Source: Sporosarcina sp. P34 (GTDB taxonomy: Bacteria > Bacillota > Bacilli > Bacillales_A > Planococcaceae). Taken from it: a stretch of DNA of 64,000 nt. The DNA lies in NCBI RefSeq assembly GCF_002743375.1, contig NZ_PDZC01000007.1, positions 62,001 through 126,000 on the forward strand, given 5' to 3'. The stretch's first letter is position 1, and every line of letters begins with the position of its first letter. Below, piece by piece: positions 53,803 to 62,453 of this stretch. Below the pieces are notes generated by a model. The model did not search any database. It had not been told where the DNA came from and saw only the letters and a list, made by a program, of their open reading frames with translations. Position numbers and translations under genes: made by a program.

Positions 53803-54270
53803 CTAATCTGTACCTATTCTCGGACTGTTTGGAATCGGGTTCCCCACTACTTCATTCGGATCACTATCCAGATTTTCCCCGCTTTCCGTTTGCTGTCGAG
53901 CACTGTCATGAGGATCTACAGATTGGACTCGTTCTTCGTCTGTTAGCTGATCGACAAACAAAGCAATGCCGCCTTCTTTTAAATCAGTGTAGAATGTTTT
54001 GGATTCTAGTTTCGTAAAACCCATTTTAATGAAAATCGTTAACATTTCATCTTTACTGTTGAATAAACGGCGCGTATGATCCCAGAGCGACCCTTCCTGG
54101 ATACCGATTATCTCTATATCAGAATCACTTTCCAAAACTTTCAGATCATCCCGCACATTGGAAACTACACACATATGATGTTTTTTAAATCCTTTTGCCT
54201 CAAGTTCAGTTATTTTATAAAGGACATTATCCACAGAATGAAATGTACCCGCATATTGTTTAGTAGCCAT
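53803..54270 (-). CDS. General stress protein 17M-like (YflT family)
   Basis: A 155-residue protein. The N-terminal heat-induced/YflT domain (about residues 1-105) begins KQYAGTFHSVDNVLYKITELEA, and an acidic, Ser/Pro-rich tail follows. The B. subtilis relatives GSP17M/YflT are sigma-B controlled with unknown function. A weaker sigma-B-like promoter (GTGTGA-N14-GGGTAG on the minus strand, plus positions 54302-54327) lies upstream. GGGAGGTG precedes the ATG. It sits convergent with csbD and close to other small stress-type genes. Confidence 0.83.
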   Translation of the reverse strand: MATKQYAGTFHSVDNVLYKITELEAKGFKKHHMCVVSNVRDDLKVLESDSDIEIIGIQEGSLWDHTRRLFNSKDEMLTIFIKMGFTKLESKTFYTDLKEGGIALFVDQLTDEERVQSVDPHDSARQQTESGENLDSDPNEVVGNPIPNSPRIGTD

Positions 54271-54301
54271 TATTGCACCTCCCTTTCACTATGCTATACT
54301 C

Positions 54302-54327
54302 CTACCCACTGAAGCCTCTTTTCACAC
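54302..54327 (-). promoter_or_regulatory. Possible sigma-B promoter of the YflT-like gene
   Basis: Minus-strand GTGTGA, 14-bp spacer, GGGTAG; four of six and five of six matches to the sigma-B consensus, 31 bp before the start codon. Confidence 0.4.
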
Positions 54328-54418
54328 ATAATTCAAAATACATTACCACTATCTTCACATGCATAGTTCATTACTTCCTGTACAAGCTAGTTGTATCACA
54401 ATGAAAAGGAGTGGTTGA

Positions 54419-54727
54419 TTGGTGGATATGAAAAAGAAGTTGGAGTCTGAAGTTTCAAACATGGGAAATGAAAAGAAAGAGCAGATTTTACAGAACTTCA
54501 ATCATTTTAAAGGGTATCTCGCTGATAAAGTAAAAAAAGGTGAAATCCTTGGAATGAATGATGAACAATTGGCGAAAACTACAACATTTATTGCCGATTA
54601 TTTATCACGTCATGAAGAACCTCGAAATCGTGAGCAATATTTATTACAAGAACTTTGGGATTCAGGCTCTAAAGAAGAGCAACACTCTTTGGCACATATG
54701 CTTCTCAAAATGGTTCGTCAAGCATAA
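54419..54727 (+). CDS. DUF3243 family protein, YmfJ-like
   Basis: A 102-residue helical protein with the DUF3243 pattern NFNHFKGYLADKVKKGEILG and YLSRHEEPRNREQYLLQELW then HSLAHMLLKMV, closely like B. subtilis YmfJ. The function is unknown. Start is ambiguous: TTG at 54419 or GTG at 54422 fit AAGGAG spacing, and ATG at 54428 is also in frame. The next small gene follows after 16 bp and is probably co-transcribed. Confidence 0.85.
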   Translation: MVDMKKKLESEVSNMGNEKKEQILQNFNHFKGYLADKVKKGEILGMNDEQLAKTTTFIADYLSRHEEPRNREQYLLQELWDSGSKEEQHSLAHMLLKMVRQA

Positions 54728-54743
54728 TAGGAGGCGGTTAGAC

Positions 54744-54983
54744 GTGACGTCAACGAAAAATCCAAGCCCCAATTATCCTCCGAATACGTATCGTCTGATT
54801 CAGACACATCCTGAAAATCTACAGACTAACACAGTTAGTTTGTTCGATTTGCATGAAGATATGCAAACAGTCGATTCCATCTCTCTACCCGATCAGCGAA
54901 AAGCGCTTATGAAAGAAAAAATCAACCACTCCCCCCGTTTTAGTGGTGGCAGCTTGTCGAATGACTACGGCGCTCCCCACTGA
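54744..54983 (+). CDS. 79-residue hydrophilic protein of unknown function
   Basis: GTG at 54744 follows AGGAGGCGG at six bases. The product has a Pro/Asn-rich start (STKNPSPNYPPNTYRLIQ) and a Ser/Gly-rich end (NHSPRFSGGSLSNDYG), with no Cys and no membrane helix. The family is not recognised. An overlapping longer frame that begins inside the DUF3243 gene at 54558 is a shadow in a different frame until this start. A very strong terminator follows the stop codon. Confidence 0.72.
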   Translation: MTSTKNPSPNYPPNTYRLIQTHPENLQTNTVSLFDLHEDMQTVDSISLPDQRKALMKEKINHSPRFSGGSLSNDYGAPH

Positions 54984-54991
54984 ACTACCGA

Positions 54992-55033
54992 TAAAAGCTG
55001 TACAGTGAAAATTCCACTGTACAGCTTTTCCCC
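54992..55033 (+). terminator. Strong intrinsic terminator
   Basis: AAAAGCTGTACAGTG and CACTGTACAGCTTTT form a perfect 15-bp stem around a seven-base loop. Confidence 0.93.
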
Positions 55034-55144
55034 GTTTATTTGCAGTTATTGTCGCTATTTCCCGGGAAATACGATTAGTATTGCGCAGTTTGAAAAACCA
55101 TTTTCATGATATACTATGATCCGATGGAAATGGAGGGTGTACCG

Positions 55145-56050
55145 ATGAAACTGTGGATGTATCCGTTGCTCGTTGTATTTGGGGCTGCATGTTATGGAAT
55201 TTTATCAACGATTATCAAATTAGCTATTCAGGATGGTTTCACCGCTTCAGAGGCAGTGACGAGCCAATATTATACAGGATTTCTTTTAGCTCTTATTATT
55301 TTTATTTTCGTTAAGCGCTCTAAACCAACATTTCGCGGCAGTTTTCCGGTCTTAATTGCAGGATTATTTACAGCAATTACAGGCACCGTATACGGCAAAT
55401 CGGTAGAGTATATGCCTGCTTCACTGGCAGTTGTCTTGCTTTTTCAATTCACATGGATCGGTATGTTGTATGAGTGTGTACTAGCCAAGCGTTTGCCTAA
55501 ACAATCAGAAGTGGTATCGCTTGTTTTTCTATTCGGTGGGACGATTTTAGCTGCAGGATTGATTGACGTGGATGTAAGCGGGATTCCATGGCAAGGATGG
55601 GCATGGGGACTTGCTGCTGCGTTTAGTTTCGCAGCGTTCGTTACAGCGAATCAGAAGCCAGTACCAGGTATGGATGTCGTGACGCGGTTGTTCTTAATGT
55701 CATTTTATGCAGCGATCGCAATCACTTTTTTCCAGTCTCCCGAAATTTTATGGAACGGGATGTTAGGTGATGGATTGTGGGTTTATGGTGCCATTTTGGG
55801 CGTATTTGGCATTGTTCTCCCCATCTTCCTATTTTCTATCGGAGTACCAAAAGTTGGCGCAGGCATGTCTTCTATTTTAAGTGCTGTTGAATTGCCCGTA
55901 GCGATTATAGCTTCAATGTTGTTGCTTGGCGAAAGATTAACGGCATTGCAGTTTCTTGGCATTTTCCTCGTATTGTTCGGGATGACGTGGCCAGCTATGT
56001 TGCAACGGTATGCAATGAATAGGAAATTGCGGTTAAGACGGGTGGAATAA
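55145..56050 (+). CDS. EamA/RhaT-type DMT transporter
   Basis: A 301-residue membrane protein with ten helices. It has two repeats (YPLLVVFGAACYGILSTIIK near the start; WGLAAAFSFAAFVTANQKPV near 155) and a conserved SSILSAVELPVAIIASMLLL near 245. ATG at 55145 follows GGAGGG; 13 further upstream codons lack a ribosome site. It is the third EamA-type exporter in the window and differs in sequence from the other two. No linked regulator. Substrate unknown. Confidence 0.88.
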   Translation: MKLWMYPLLVVFGAACYGILSTIIKLAIQDGFTASEAVTSQYYTGFLLALIIFIFVKRSKPTFRGSFPVLIAGLFTAITGTVYGKSVEYMPASLAVVLLFQFTWIGMLYECVLAKRLPKQSEVVSLVFLFGGTILAAGLIDVDVSGIPWQGWAWGLAAAFSFAAFVTANQKPVPGMDVVTRLFLMSFYAAIAITFFQSPEILWNGMLGDGLWVYGAILGVFGIVLPIFLFSIGVPKVGAGMSSILSAVELPVAIIASMLLLGERLTALQFLGIFLVLFGMTWPAMLQRYAMNRKLRLRRVE

Positions 56051-56067
56051 ACGGAAAAATGAATACA

Positions 56068-56106
56068 ACAAAAGAGACTTCACTCATCCAGTGAAGTCTT
56101 GTTTGT
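56068..56106 (+). terminator. Intrinsic terminator
   Basis: AAGAGACTTCACT pairs with AGTGAAGTCTTG with a T-rich end; it may also serve the opposing esterase gene. Confidence 0.82.
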
Positions 56107-56126
56107 CGTCTATTTCGACCAATCCC

Positions 56127-56762
56127 TTATAGCGACCGAATAAATGTCACCAAATCTTGTTGATTCTCTGGCGTTACGCCATGTCCGTCATTATATGTTT
56201 TGAACGTTACATGCGCGCCAAGTGATTCAAAGTATTCCTTGCTTTCCGCTCCAGATTGCGATGGAATTATATAGTCATAGTCACCATGGGAAATGAATAC
56301 GTGTTGATTTTCCACGGACTGTATTGCATATTCACTCTTGACGAAATCAGGTACGTATCCACTAAGTGCCGCCACTCCATGGAGTGAAGGTATCAACGTT
56401 ACACCCAGCGCCTGTGCAAGAGCGGCTCCCTGACTGAAACCGATGACTGTCAACCGCTCAGGATCTAGATCATATTCCTGAATGGCTTCACGTATAAATG
56501 ATTGGATGTAGACGAGCACTTTATCGAATACTTCACGGACCGGCTTTCCTTCTTCTTCAATCGTGAAAAATGCATAGCCTGGCGCGTGAACGACAGGACC
56601 TCTCAAACTGAAAATATGATGTGTTTCTTTAAATTCTTGAACTAATTGCGGTAGATCCTCTTCATGACTCCCCATTCCATGAAGTAAAAATAGCGCAGGT
56701 TGTTTTTCTTCTGTATTCGCGGGCTTTGTATGTGTAAATGTAAATGGTGATTTCATAGTCAT
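56127..56762 (-). CDS. Alpha/beta hydrolase, phospholipase/carboxylesterase family
   Basis: A 211-residue cytosolic esterase with the nucleophile elbow GFSQGAAL (Ser about residue 114), Asp in SHGDYDYIIP (about 162) and His in NDGHGVTPE (about 194). This forms a catalytic triad like YodD/YitV-type carboxylesterases. The oxyanion segment LFLLHGMGSHEEDL is near residue 25. There is no signal peptide. GGGGAGAATG precedes the start. Natural substrate unknown. Confidence 0.9.
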   Translation of the reverse strand: MTMKSPFTFTHTKPANTEEKQPALFLLHGMGSHEEDLPQLVQEFKETHHIFSLRGPVVHAPGYAFFTIEEEGKPVREVFDKVLVYIQSFIREAIQEYDLDPERLTVIGFSQGAALAQALGVTLIPSLHGVAALSGYVPDFVKSEYAIQSVENQHVFISHGDYDYIIPSQSGAESKEYFESLGAHVTFKTYNDGHGVTPENQQDLVTFIRSL

Positions 56763-56799
56763 TCTCCCCTTTTCTCTTCTTTATGCCACTAGTTTACCA

Positions 56800-56838
56800 C
56801 AGAAAAAAGCGTCTGCCACTATATGCGACAGACGTGTT
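56800..56838 (-). terminator. Intrinsic terminator after the second HrtAB-like operon
   Basis: ACGTCTGTCGC... pairs with ...GGCAGACGC on the minus strand and six T follow. The stretch between this and the ATPase stop (about 110 bp) has no convincing gene. Confidence 0.8.
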
Positions 56839-56947
56839 GAACGGCTTATTTATTTTCTGGCTACGCTCATACTTCATCCCAGTTGATAGTTCCATCTTTG
56901 TATTGATCACGGTGTTCTTTAGTCATTGTATCGATGGGTCAACTGTT

Positions 56948-57625
56948 TTATTCTACTATATAACCATCTCGCATCGTTATAACCCGATCAACATACCGTA
57001 GCATCTCTTCATCATGCGTCACCATCAATGTCGTTAAATGTAATGTACGTGTTAATTCCTGCAATAATTCCATCACACCTTTCGAGCGTTTCGTATCAAG
57101 ACTTGCAGTGGGTTCATCTGCAAATAAGATCTTTGGACGATGAATGATCGCGCGAGCAATCGCTACACGTTGACGCTCTCCTCCTGATAAAGAAGAAGGA
57201 TACGCATCTTTGCGGTGCTGCATTTCAACTAACTTTAACATCTCATCTATTGCTTTAGCTTGTTCCTTTTTACTCGTTTTCGTTTCCGCTACGTCAAGCA
57301 TCAACTGCAGTTGCTCTTCCACCGTCAAAAAAGGAACCAAGTGGGAAGACTGAAAAACAAATCCGAAGTCCGTTGCACGAACATGGCGAATCTCTTCCTG
57401 ACTCATTTTCGTCATGTCTTTCCCTTCAAATAAAATCTCACCGCCAGATGCTCTTTGCAAACCTGCCGCAATCGTTAAGATGGTTGATTTTCCAGAGCCG
57501 GAAGGGCCAATCAACGCGGTAATTTCCCCTTCTTTCAAAGACAAATTCACACCTTTTAATATCTCTTCTTCGATTTCTCCATTGGTAAACGTCTTTTTTA
57601 CATGATCAATAGTAAAGACAGACAT
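56948..57625 (-). CDS. ABC transporter ATP-binding protein, HrtA-like (second copy)
   Basis: A 225-residue ATPase with Walker A GPSGSGKST (about residue 42), QSSHLVPFLTVEEQL Q-loop region, signature LSGGERQRVAIARAI (about 140) and Walker B ILFADEPTASLD (about 162). The Q-loop stretch is very like staphylococcal HrtA. ATG at 57625 follows GGAGAGATG and overlaps the permease stop region. With the permease it forms a haem-efflux-type or antimicrobial exporter. Confidence 0.9.
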   Translation of the reverse strand: MSVFTIDHVKKTFTNGEIEEEILKGVNLSLKEGEITALIGPSGSGKSTILTIAAGLQRASGGEILFEGKDMTKMSQEEIRHVRATDFGFVFQSSHLVPFLTVEEQLQLMLDVAETKTSKKEQAKAIDEMLKLVEMQHRKDAYPSSLSGGERQRVAIARAIIHRPKILFADEPTASLDTKRSKGVMELLQELTRTLHLTTLMVTHDEEMLRYVDRVITMRDGYIVE

Positions 57626-57626
57626 A

Positions 57627-58658
57627 TTACATCTCTCCTTGTTGAATCGCTTGAAGCGGTTCAATTTTTTTCACTTGGATTCCTGAAATGGTCGCACCGA
57701 TAAAACCGACCGTCATAAATACTGCAGATAGCATCCAGACAGTATCCATCGTTAAGTGGAATGGCATGCCTTCAGGGGTAACAAAACTGAATGCTTGGCT
57801 GAGCGCAATGGACAATACGAGTGAAATAGCGGTAATGACTAGCATCTGATACCAAATCATCTTGAATAACGAAATCGTCTTCATGCCAATCGCTTTCAAT
57901 ATGCCGTACAACCCGATCTTCTGAACATTCATCATATAGAAGAAAATTGCAAACAACATACCACTGATAATGACAAGGAACCAGACAATCATATTCAATG
58001 ACATCTGCTCTGCACTGTAACTCGGAATAGCATGTAAGAACTCTTTATTCGAAAAAGAATCGAGTGCACTCAGTGTGGGTGCATCTTTTCCCGGAATGAA
58101 AATCGTTTGCATTTCCATCACACGATAGATCTCTTGGTAGTTCGTCATTCCAATGAATGCAACGGGTGCGTGACTGTATTTCTGCTGCTCCACAAATCCT
58201 TTAACAATGAATTCTCCACTAAATTGATTGTTAGTTAAGACGTCACCGACTTCAATACCGTCTTCTTTCAACGAGCTATCCAGAACAATTTCCCCGTCTT
58301 TGACATTTTCAAATAGCTTAGACTCAGTAGAAGCAACGAATGCTACACTATGCTGCTTATCTTCCGCATCGTTGACAAATCCCATTTGAACCGAAAATGC
58401 GGTTGCATTAGGATTGTCTATAAGTATTTGCTTTTGAACCTCTTCGTCTATTTTGGAGAGATTATACGTACTATCTGCATCTTTACTTAGATAAAATTGT
58501 CCGTCAGGTAAATCTTTTATCAACGCAGCATTATCCTGGGATAACCCATTTGCCAGTCCTGAAATAATAAACGTCAAGAAACTAACGAGAAATATAATAG
58601 ATCCAAGAATTAGAAACTTGGCTTTGCTTTTCTTCATTTCTTTCCATGCGATTTTCAT
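57627..58658 (-). CDS. FtsX-family ABC permease, HrtB-like (second copy)
   Basis: A 343-residue permease with the same plan as the copy at 5626-6696: first helix FLILGSIIFLVSFLTFIISG (about residues 15-34), an extracytoplasmic domain to about 225, and three C-terminal helices. It begins KIAWKEMKKSKAKF, like HrtB. It is encoded 1 bp from its ATPase. No HssRS-type two-component genes lie beside it, unlike the staphylococcal hrt locus. Upstream lies a divergent OpuC-like operon. Confidence 0.88.
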   Translation of the reverse strand: MKIAWKEMKKSKAKFLILGSIIFLVSFLTFIISGLANGLSQDNAALIKDLPDGQFYLSKDADSTYNLSKIDEEVQKQILIDNPNATAFSVQMGFVNDAEDKQHSVAFVASTESKLFENVKDGEIVLDSSLKEDGIEVGDVLTNNQFSGEFIVKGFVEQQKYSHAPVAFIGMTNYQEIYRVMEMQTIFIPGKDAPTLSALDSFSNKEFLHAIPSYSAEQMSLNMIVWFLVIISGMLFAIFFYMMNVQKIGLYGILKAIGMKTISLFKMIWYQMLVITAISLVLSIALSQAFSFVTPEGMPFHLTMDTVWMLSAVFMTVGFIGATISGIQVKKIEPLQAIQQGEM

Positions 58659-58825
58659 AGTAACGCCTCCGTGTTATTCTTTATACTCACATCTTATCTT
58701 ATGAAGGTGAACGGAAAATGAACGGCTCATTACAATGCACGATTTCTCATTACTCTTCTCGAAGGGATATAACTTTCTATTCTATCGATACTATGTGAAA
58801 ATTATCATAAAAAGGTGGGGGTTCG

Positions 58826-59776
58826 ATGATTCGTTTTGAAGAAGTTTCAAAAAGTTATGATATGTCACGCCTAGTCGTAGAATCGGTGAATTTAGAAATT
58901 CAGCGGGGGGAGTTTCTAGTTCTAGTGGGACCAAGTGGTTGTGGAAAGACTACTACGCTTAAGATGATCAACCGACTGATCCCACTTACAAAAGGCACGA
59001 TTTGGCTCGATGGCAAGCGAATCAGTGATTATTCAATCCATGAACTTCGTTGGCAAATTGGTTATGTCTTACAACAAATCGCCTTATTTCCCCATATGAC
59101 AATCGAAGAAAACATTGCAATTGTCCCCGAATTGGTCGGCTGGAAAAAGAAAAAAATCCGCGAACGTGTAACGGAACTGCTTGAAATGGTGGGATTAGAT
59201 CCCGAATTGTATCGGAAGCGTAAACCGAGTGAATTGTCAGGTGGTCAGCAACAGCGAGTAGGTGTTGTGCGCGCACTTGCAGCCGACCCAGATATTCTAT
59301 TGATGGATGAACCATTTAGCGCTCTGGACCCTATTAGTCGTTTGAAACTTCAGGATGATCTACTGGATTTACAGCAAAGAATTCAAAAAACTATTGTATT
59401 CGTCACGCATGATTTACAGGAGGCATTTAAATTAGGTGATCGGGTCTGTATTATGAATGAGGGTAAAATCGAACAAATTGCAACACCGCAAGAAATTCTT
59501 ACTAGACCTGCTTCACCGTTCGTGCGTGAATTTACTGCATCGGCTGCAGCACGCACATTTTCCATTGCAGATCATCTGGAGGAAATTCCTACAAATCTAT
59601 CGTTGGCTTTCGCGATACCAATTGACTCAGAATGGGGAACGCTCTTACAGTTCTTGACTTCTACTGACCAAGTCGCGATTGAACAAGACGGACACGTTGT
59701 TGGAATGATTACACGAGAAGGCATTCTCCACTTTCTAGCTGAGCAGTCACGTAAAGGAGGAATAACGAATGAATAG
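58826..59776 (+). CDS. Osmoprotectant/ergothioneine-type ABC importer ATPase (OpuCA/EgtV-like)
   Basis: A 316-residue ATPase with Walker A GPSGCGKTT (about residue 35), signature LSGGQQQRVGVVRAL (about 137) and Walker B DILLMDEPFSALDP (about 156). A C-terminal extension (about 235-316) contains one recognisable CBS-like piece (VAIEQDGHVVGMITREGILHF) rather than the two of OpuCA/OpuAA. Its gene overlaps the fused permease-binding protein by 8 bp. GGTGGGGG precedes the ATG. Confidence 0.92.
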   Translation: MIRFEEVSKSYDMSRLVVESVNLEIQRGEFLVLVGPSGCGKTTTLKMINRLIPLTKGTIWLDGKRISDYSIHELRWQIGYVLQQIALFPHMTIEENIAIVPELVGWKKKKIRERVTELLEMVGLDPELYRKRKPSELSGGQQQRVGVVRALAADPDILLMDEPFSALDPISRLKLQDDLLDLQQRIQKTIVFVTHDLQEAFKLGDRVCIMNEGKIEQIATPQEILTRPASPFVREFTASAAARTFSIADHLEEIPTNLSLAFAIPIDSEWGTLLQFLTSTDQVAIEQDGHVVGMITREGILHFLAEQSRKGGITNE

Positions 59777-61286
59777 TTTTCTGGATGTTCTTCAAAGTCG
59801 GCGCGGTCAATTACTGGACGCTCTGATCGAACATATTCAAATCTCCTTAATCTCCTTATTAATTGCGGTTCTGATTGCGGTTCCACTTGGCATCTATTTG
59901 ACAAACCGGCGAAAAATGGCGGAATCTGTCATCGGTGCAAGCGCTGTATTGCAGACAATTCCTTCCCTTGCACTACTCGGTCTATTGATTCCCCTATTCG
60001 GTATAGGAAAAATACCCGCAATTATAGCGTTAGTCGTCTATGCGTTGTTGCCCATTTTACGTAATACATACACGGGCATTAAAGAAGTGGATCCTTCACT
60101 TAAAGAAGCAGCGACTGCGATGGGAATGAATACCCGAAAAAGGTTGATGAAAGTGGAATTGCCGCTCGCAATGCCGATCATTATGGCAGGTATCCGCACT
60201 TCGATGGTATTGATCGTCGGAACTGCCACATTAGCGGCATTGATTGGCGCAGGTGGACTAGGTGATTTGATATTGCTTGGTATTGATCGTAATAATCCAT
60301 CATTAATTGTCCTAGGCGCTATACCAGCAGCGTTACTAGCACTATTCTTTGATTACTTATTAAAAATATTCGAAGGTCTTTCGTTTAGGAAAGCTATCAC
60401 TGCGTTTACCATTTTCGTTATTGTAGCGGTCTTGATGATAGCAGCTCCATTCTTAGGCGGTAACTCCAAACAAGAAATAGTCATTGGTGCCAAACTTGGC
60501 GCAGAACCTGAAATTCTTATTAATATGTACAAACTATTGATCGAAGACCAAACGGATCTTTCCGTGGAATTAAAACCGGGGCTCGGTAAAACGTCATTCG
60601 TCTTCAATGCATTGAAATCTGGAAGCATCGATTTGTACCCGGAGTTTACAGGTACGGCGATATCCGAGTTTTTGAAAGATGAAGCCGTCAGCAATGACCG
60701 AGACGAAGTGTATGAGCAAGCGCGAAAAGGACTAGACGAACAATTTAATATGACATTCCTTACACCGATGTCCTTCAATAATACGTATACACTCGCTGTC
60801 TCCAAAACATTCCAAGAAGAGTACGGACTTAAAACAATTTCTGATCTAGCCGCAGTGGAACAGGCCGTAAAAGCGGGCTTTACTCTCGAATTTAATGACC
60901 GGGAAGATGGATACTTAGGCATTCAAAAGCTTTATGACATTACGTTCCCTTCCATTCAAACGATGGAACCGAAGCTGCGCTATCAAGCTATAGAGGCAAG
61001 CGAAATCAACTTGATGGACGCCTACTCGACAGATAGCGAGCTACGCGAATATGATTTGTCAGTTCTAGAAGACGATAAAGAACTGTTCCCACCGTATCAA
61101 GGCGCGCCATTGCTTCGCAAAGAGACATTAAAGAAGTATCCTGAACTTGAGGATGCGTTAAATAGTCTAGCCGGAATCGTAACGGACGATGAGATGCGTG
61201 AAATGAATTATCAAGTGAATGCGGAAGGTGCTAGCGCGAAAACAGTAGCAGAGGCATTTTTGAAAGAACAAGGTTTGTTGGAGTAA
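59769..61286 (+). CDS. Fused permease and substrate-binding protein of an OpuC/EgtU-type importer
   Basis: A 505-residue protein. Residues 1-215 are an OpuCB-like permease with five or six helices (TIPSLALLGLLIPLFGIGK, then the EAA loop EAATAMGMNTRKRLMKVELPL). Residues about 230-505 are an OpuCC-type binding domain (EIVIGAKLGAEPEILINMYK), tethered to the membrane by a helix at about 205-225. Fusions of this plan include OpuFB (osmolytes) and EgtU (ergothioneine). I cannot separate these by eye. Translationally coupled to its ATPase. Confidence 0.92.
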   Translation: MNSFLDVLQSRRGQLLDALIEHIQISLISLLIAVLIAVPLGIYLTNRRKMAESVIGASAVLQTIPSLALLGLLIPLFGIGKIPAIIALVVYALLPILRNTYTGIKEVDPSLKEAATAMGMNTRKRLMKVELPLAMPIIMAGIRTSMVLIVGTATLAALIGAGGLGDLILLGIDRNNPSLIVLGAIPAALLALFFDYLLKIFEGLSFRKAITAFTIFVIVAVLMIAAPFLGGNSKQEIVIGAKLGAEPEILINMYKLLIEDQTDLSVELKPGLGKTSFVFNALKSGSIDLYPEFTGTAISEFLKDEAVSNDRDEVYEQARKGLDEQFNMTFLTPMSFNNTYTLAVSKTFQEEYGLKTISDLAAVEQAVKAGFTLEFNDREDGYLGIQKLYDITFPSIQTMEPKLRYQAIEASEINLMDAYSTDSELREYDLSVLEDDKELFPPYQGAPLLRKETLKKYPELEDALNSLAGIVTDDEMREMNYQVNAEGASAKTVAEAFLKEQGLLE

Positions 61287-61317
61287 TGCGGAAAGTGTGA
61301 ACGTTGTTGTACGTATT

Positions 61318-61447
61318 GAGCGGTTACATGGCAAGTATGAGCGCTTGCGGTGCATGATAGAGCGCGTGTGCATGCTGATAGAGCGCTTGGACACCGGCTT
61401 AGAGCGGTTGATTGAACGGTATGATCGTTTATACGGTTTAATGAGCG
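61318..61447 (+). repeat. Array C: GAGCG words every 21 bp
   Basis: GAGCG starts at 61318, 61339, 61360, 61381 and 61402 (all 21-bp steps), then a degenerate GATCG at 61423 and GAGCG at 61443. Contexts again alternate ATTGAGCG, TATGAGCG and ATAGAGCG. It begins 32 bp after the OpuC/EgtU-like operon. It lies within a chance plus-strand frame (61297-61488) with ER every seven residues. Confidence 0.92.
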
Positions 61448-61487
61448 AAACGGAACAGCCCACTTCTACTTATCAAGGCAGCCATTA

Positions 61488-61536
61488 AACTAAAAACAGT
61501 CACTGGCAGAAAAATGCTGGTGACTGTTTTTAGTTT
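61488..61536 (+). terminator. Intrinsic terminator of the OpuC/EgtU-like operon
   Basis: CTAAAAACAGTCAC pairs with GTGACTGTTTTTAG with an internal GG/CC-like pair; it follows array C. From here to 61798 only a TATAAT -10 box (61765-61770) for the lipoprotein gene was recognised. Confidence 0.9.
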
Positions 61537-61798
61537 ATTTAATTAAACCATCCACGCAACATATAGGTTGTCGACCTCATCATAACGCGCGCATGCCCGT
61601 CGCGTATGAACATCTTTCCTTAACCCGTGAAATTACCACGGCACTTGACACTTGCAACCATTCATCTCCCCTTTTTAGTTAACTAATATGTATTTAATAA
61701 AAATAGATAGCTTTCTTTTACATATTCGGAGTGCCCAATGGCTTCAGACAATACTGTAAAATGCTATAATTAAATATATAGAGAAGGAGGCATAAGCG

Positions 61799-62401
61799 AT
61801 GAAAAAACGAATGAGTATAGCTCTCTTAAGTTGCCTATTATTTCTCAGTGCCTGTGCAGCAACCGATACGAATAAATTGACGATACCTGAACTTACAGAT
61901 CGTGAAAAACAAATACTTGAAACAGCTGCCAATACTGCATTTGTCTTTGACTATACAGCTGATCAAAACTATACAAAGGTTAATTTGTGGGTGGAAAAGT
62001 ATAAAAAAGGTAAGAAGGTTGCGGAGCCAATCAGCGAGTTATCTACTCCACTGCCTGGTGAGTCGACGAAGGGTAGCATCGTCTTGACGGTCACACAAAC
62101 ACTTGAGGAAGAATTATTATTCTCCGCAAGTGTCAGTGACGCTAAAGGCTCTGCGAGTGTGAGTAATCAAGAAGAACTTAAGAGTATGGACGATATGGCG
62201 ACTCTATTTAATACCAATCCACAAGAAGGTTTACTTCTCTCGGATAATATGTTGTTGGCCGGTATCGTCTACACATCTACGACAGAAGGTTCGCCGACTA
62301 GTACGTTATCTAGCGATTTTTATGAACAAAAAGAAGGCTACTTGGATGAATTAAAAAAATACGACGTGGTTTATGTATTACGGGCTTCGTTTGAAAAATA
62401 A
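61799..62401 (+). CDS. Predicted lipoprotein of unknown function
   Basis: The 200-residue product has a basic start (MKKRM), hydrophobic core and lipobox FLSAC (Cys 19), so it is probably anchored to the outside of the membrane. The mature part is Ser/Thr/Glu-rich with no recognised domain. GAAGGAGG precedes the ATG by eight bases. A TATAAT lies about 30 bp upstream. It stands alone with its own strong terminator. Confidence 0.82.
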   Translation: MKKRMSIALLSCLLFLSACAATDTNKLTIPELTDREKQILETAANTAFVFDYTADQNYTKVNLWVEKYKKGKKVAEPISELSTPLPGESTKGSIVLTVTQTLEEELLFSASVSDAKGSASVSNQEELKSMDDMATLFNTNPQEGLLLSDNMLLAGIVYTSTTEGSPTSTLSSDFYEQKEGYLDELKKYDVVYVLRASFEK

Positions 62402-62447
62402 AAGAACTGGATGACAAGTACACGACTTGTCATCCAGTTCTCTTATT
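62402..62447. terminator. Bidirectional intrinsic terminator
   Basis: AAGAACTGGATGACAAG pairs with CTTGTCATCCAGTTCTCTT around a seven-base loop, between the convergent lipoprotein and yqeY genes. Confidence 0.93.
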
Positions 62448-62453
62448 AATAAT

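Noticed and set aside
56840..56947. Very short frame (about 19 codons) after the second HrtA-like gene
   Set aside because: Too short to support and without a clear ribosome site; it may be a remnant.
61297..61488. 63-codon frame over array C as a gene
   Set aside because: Same repeat origin; no ribosome site and it runs into the operon terminator.
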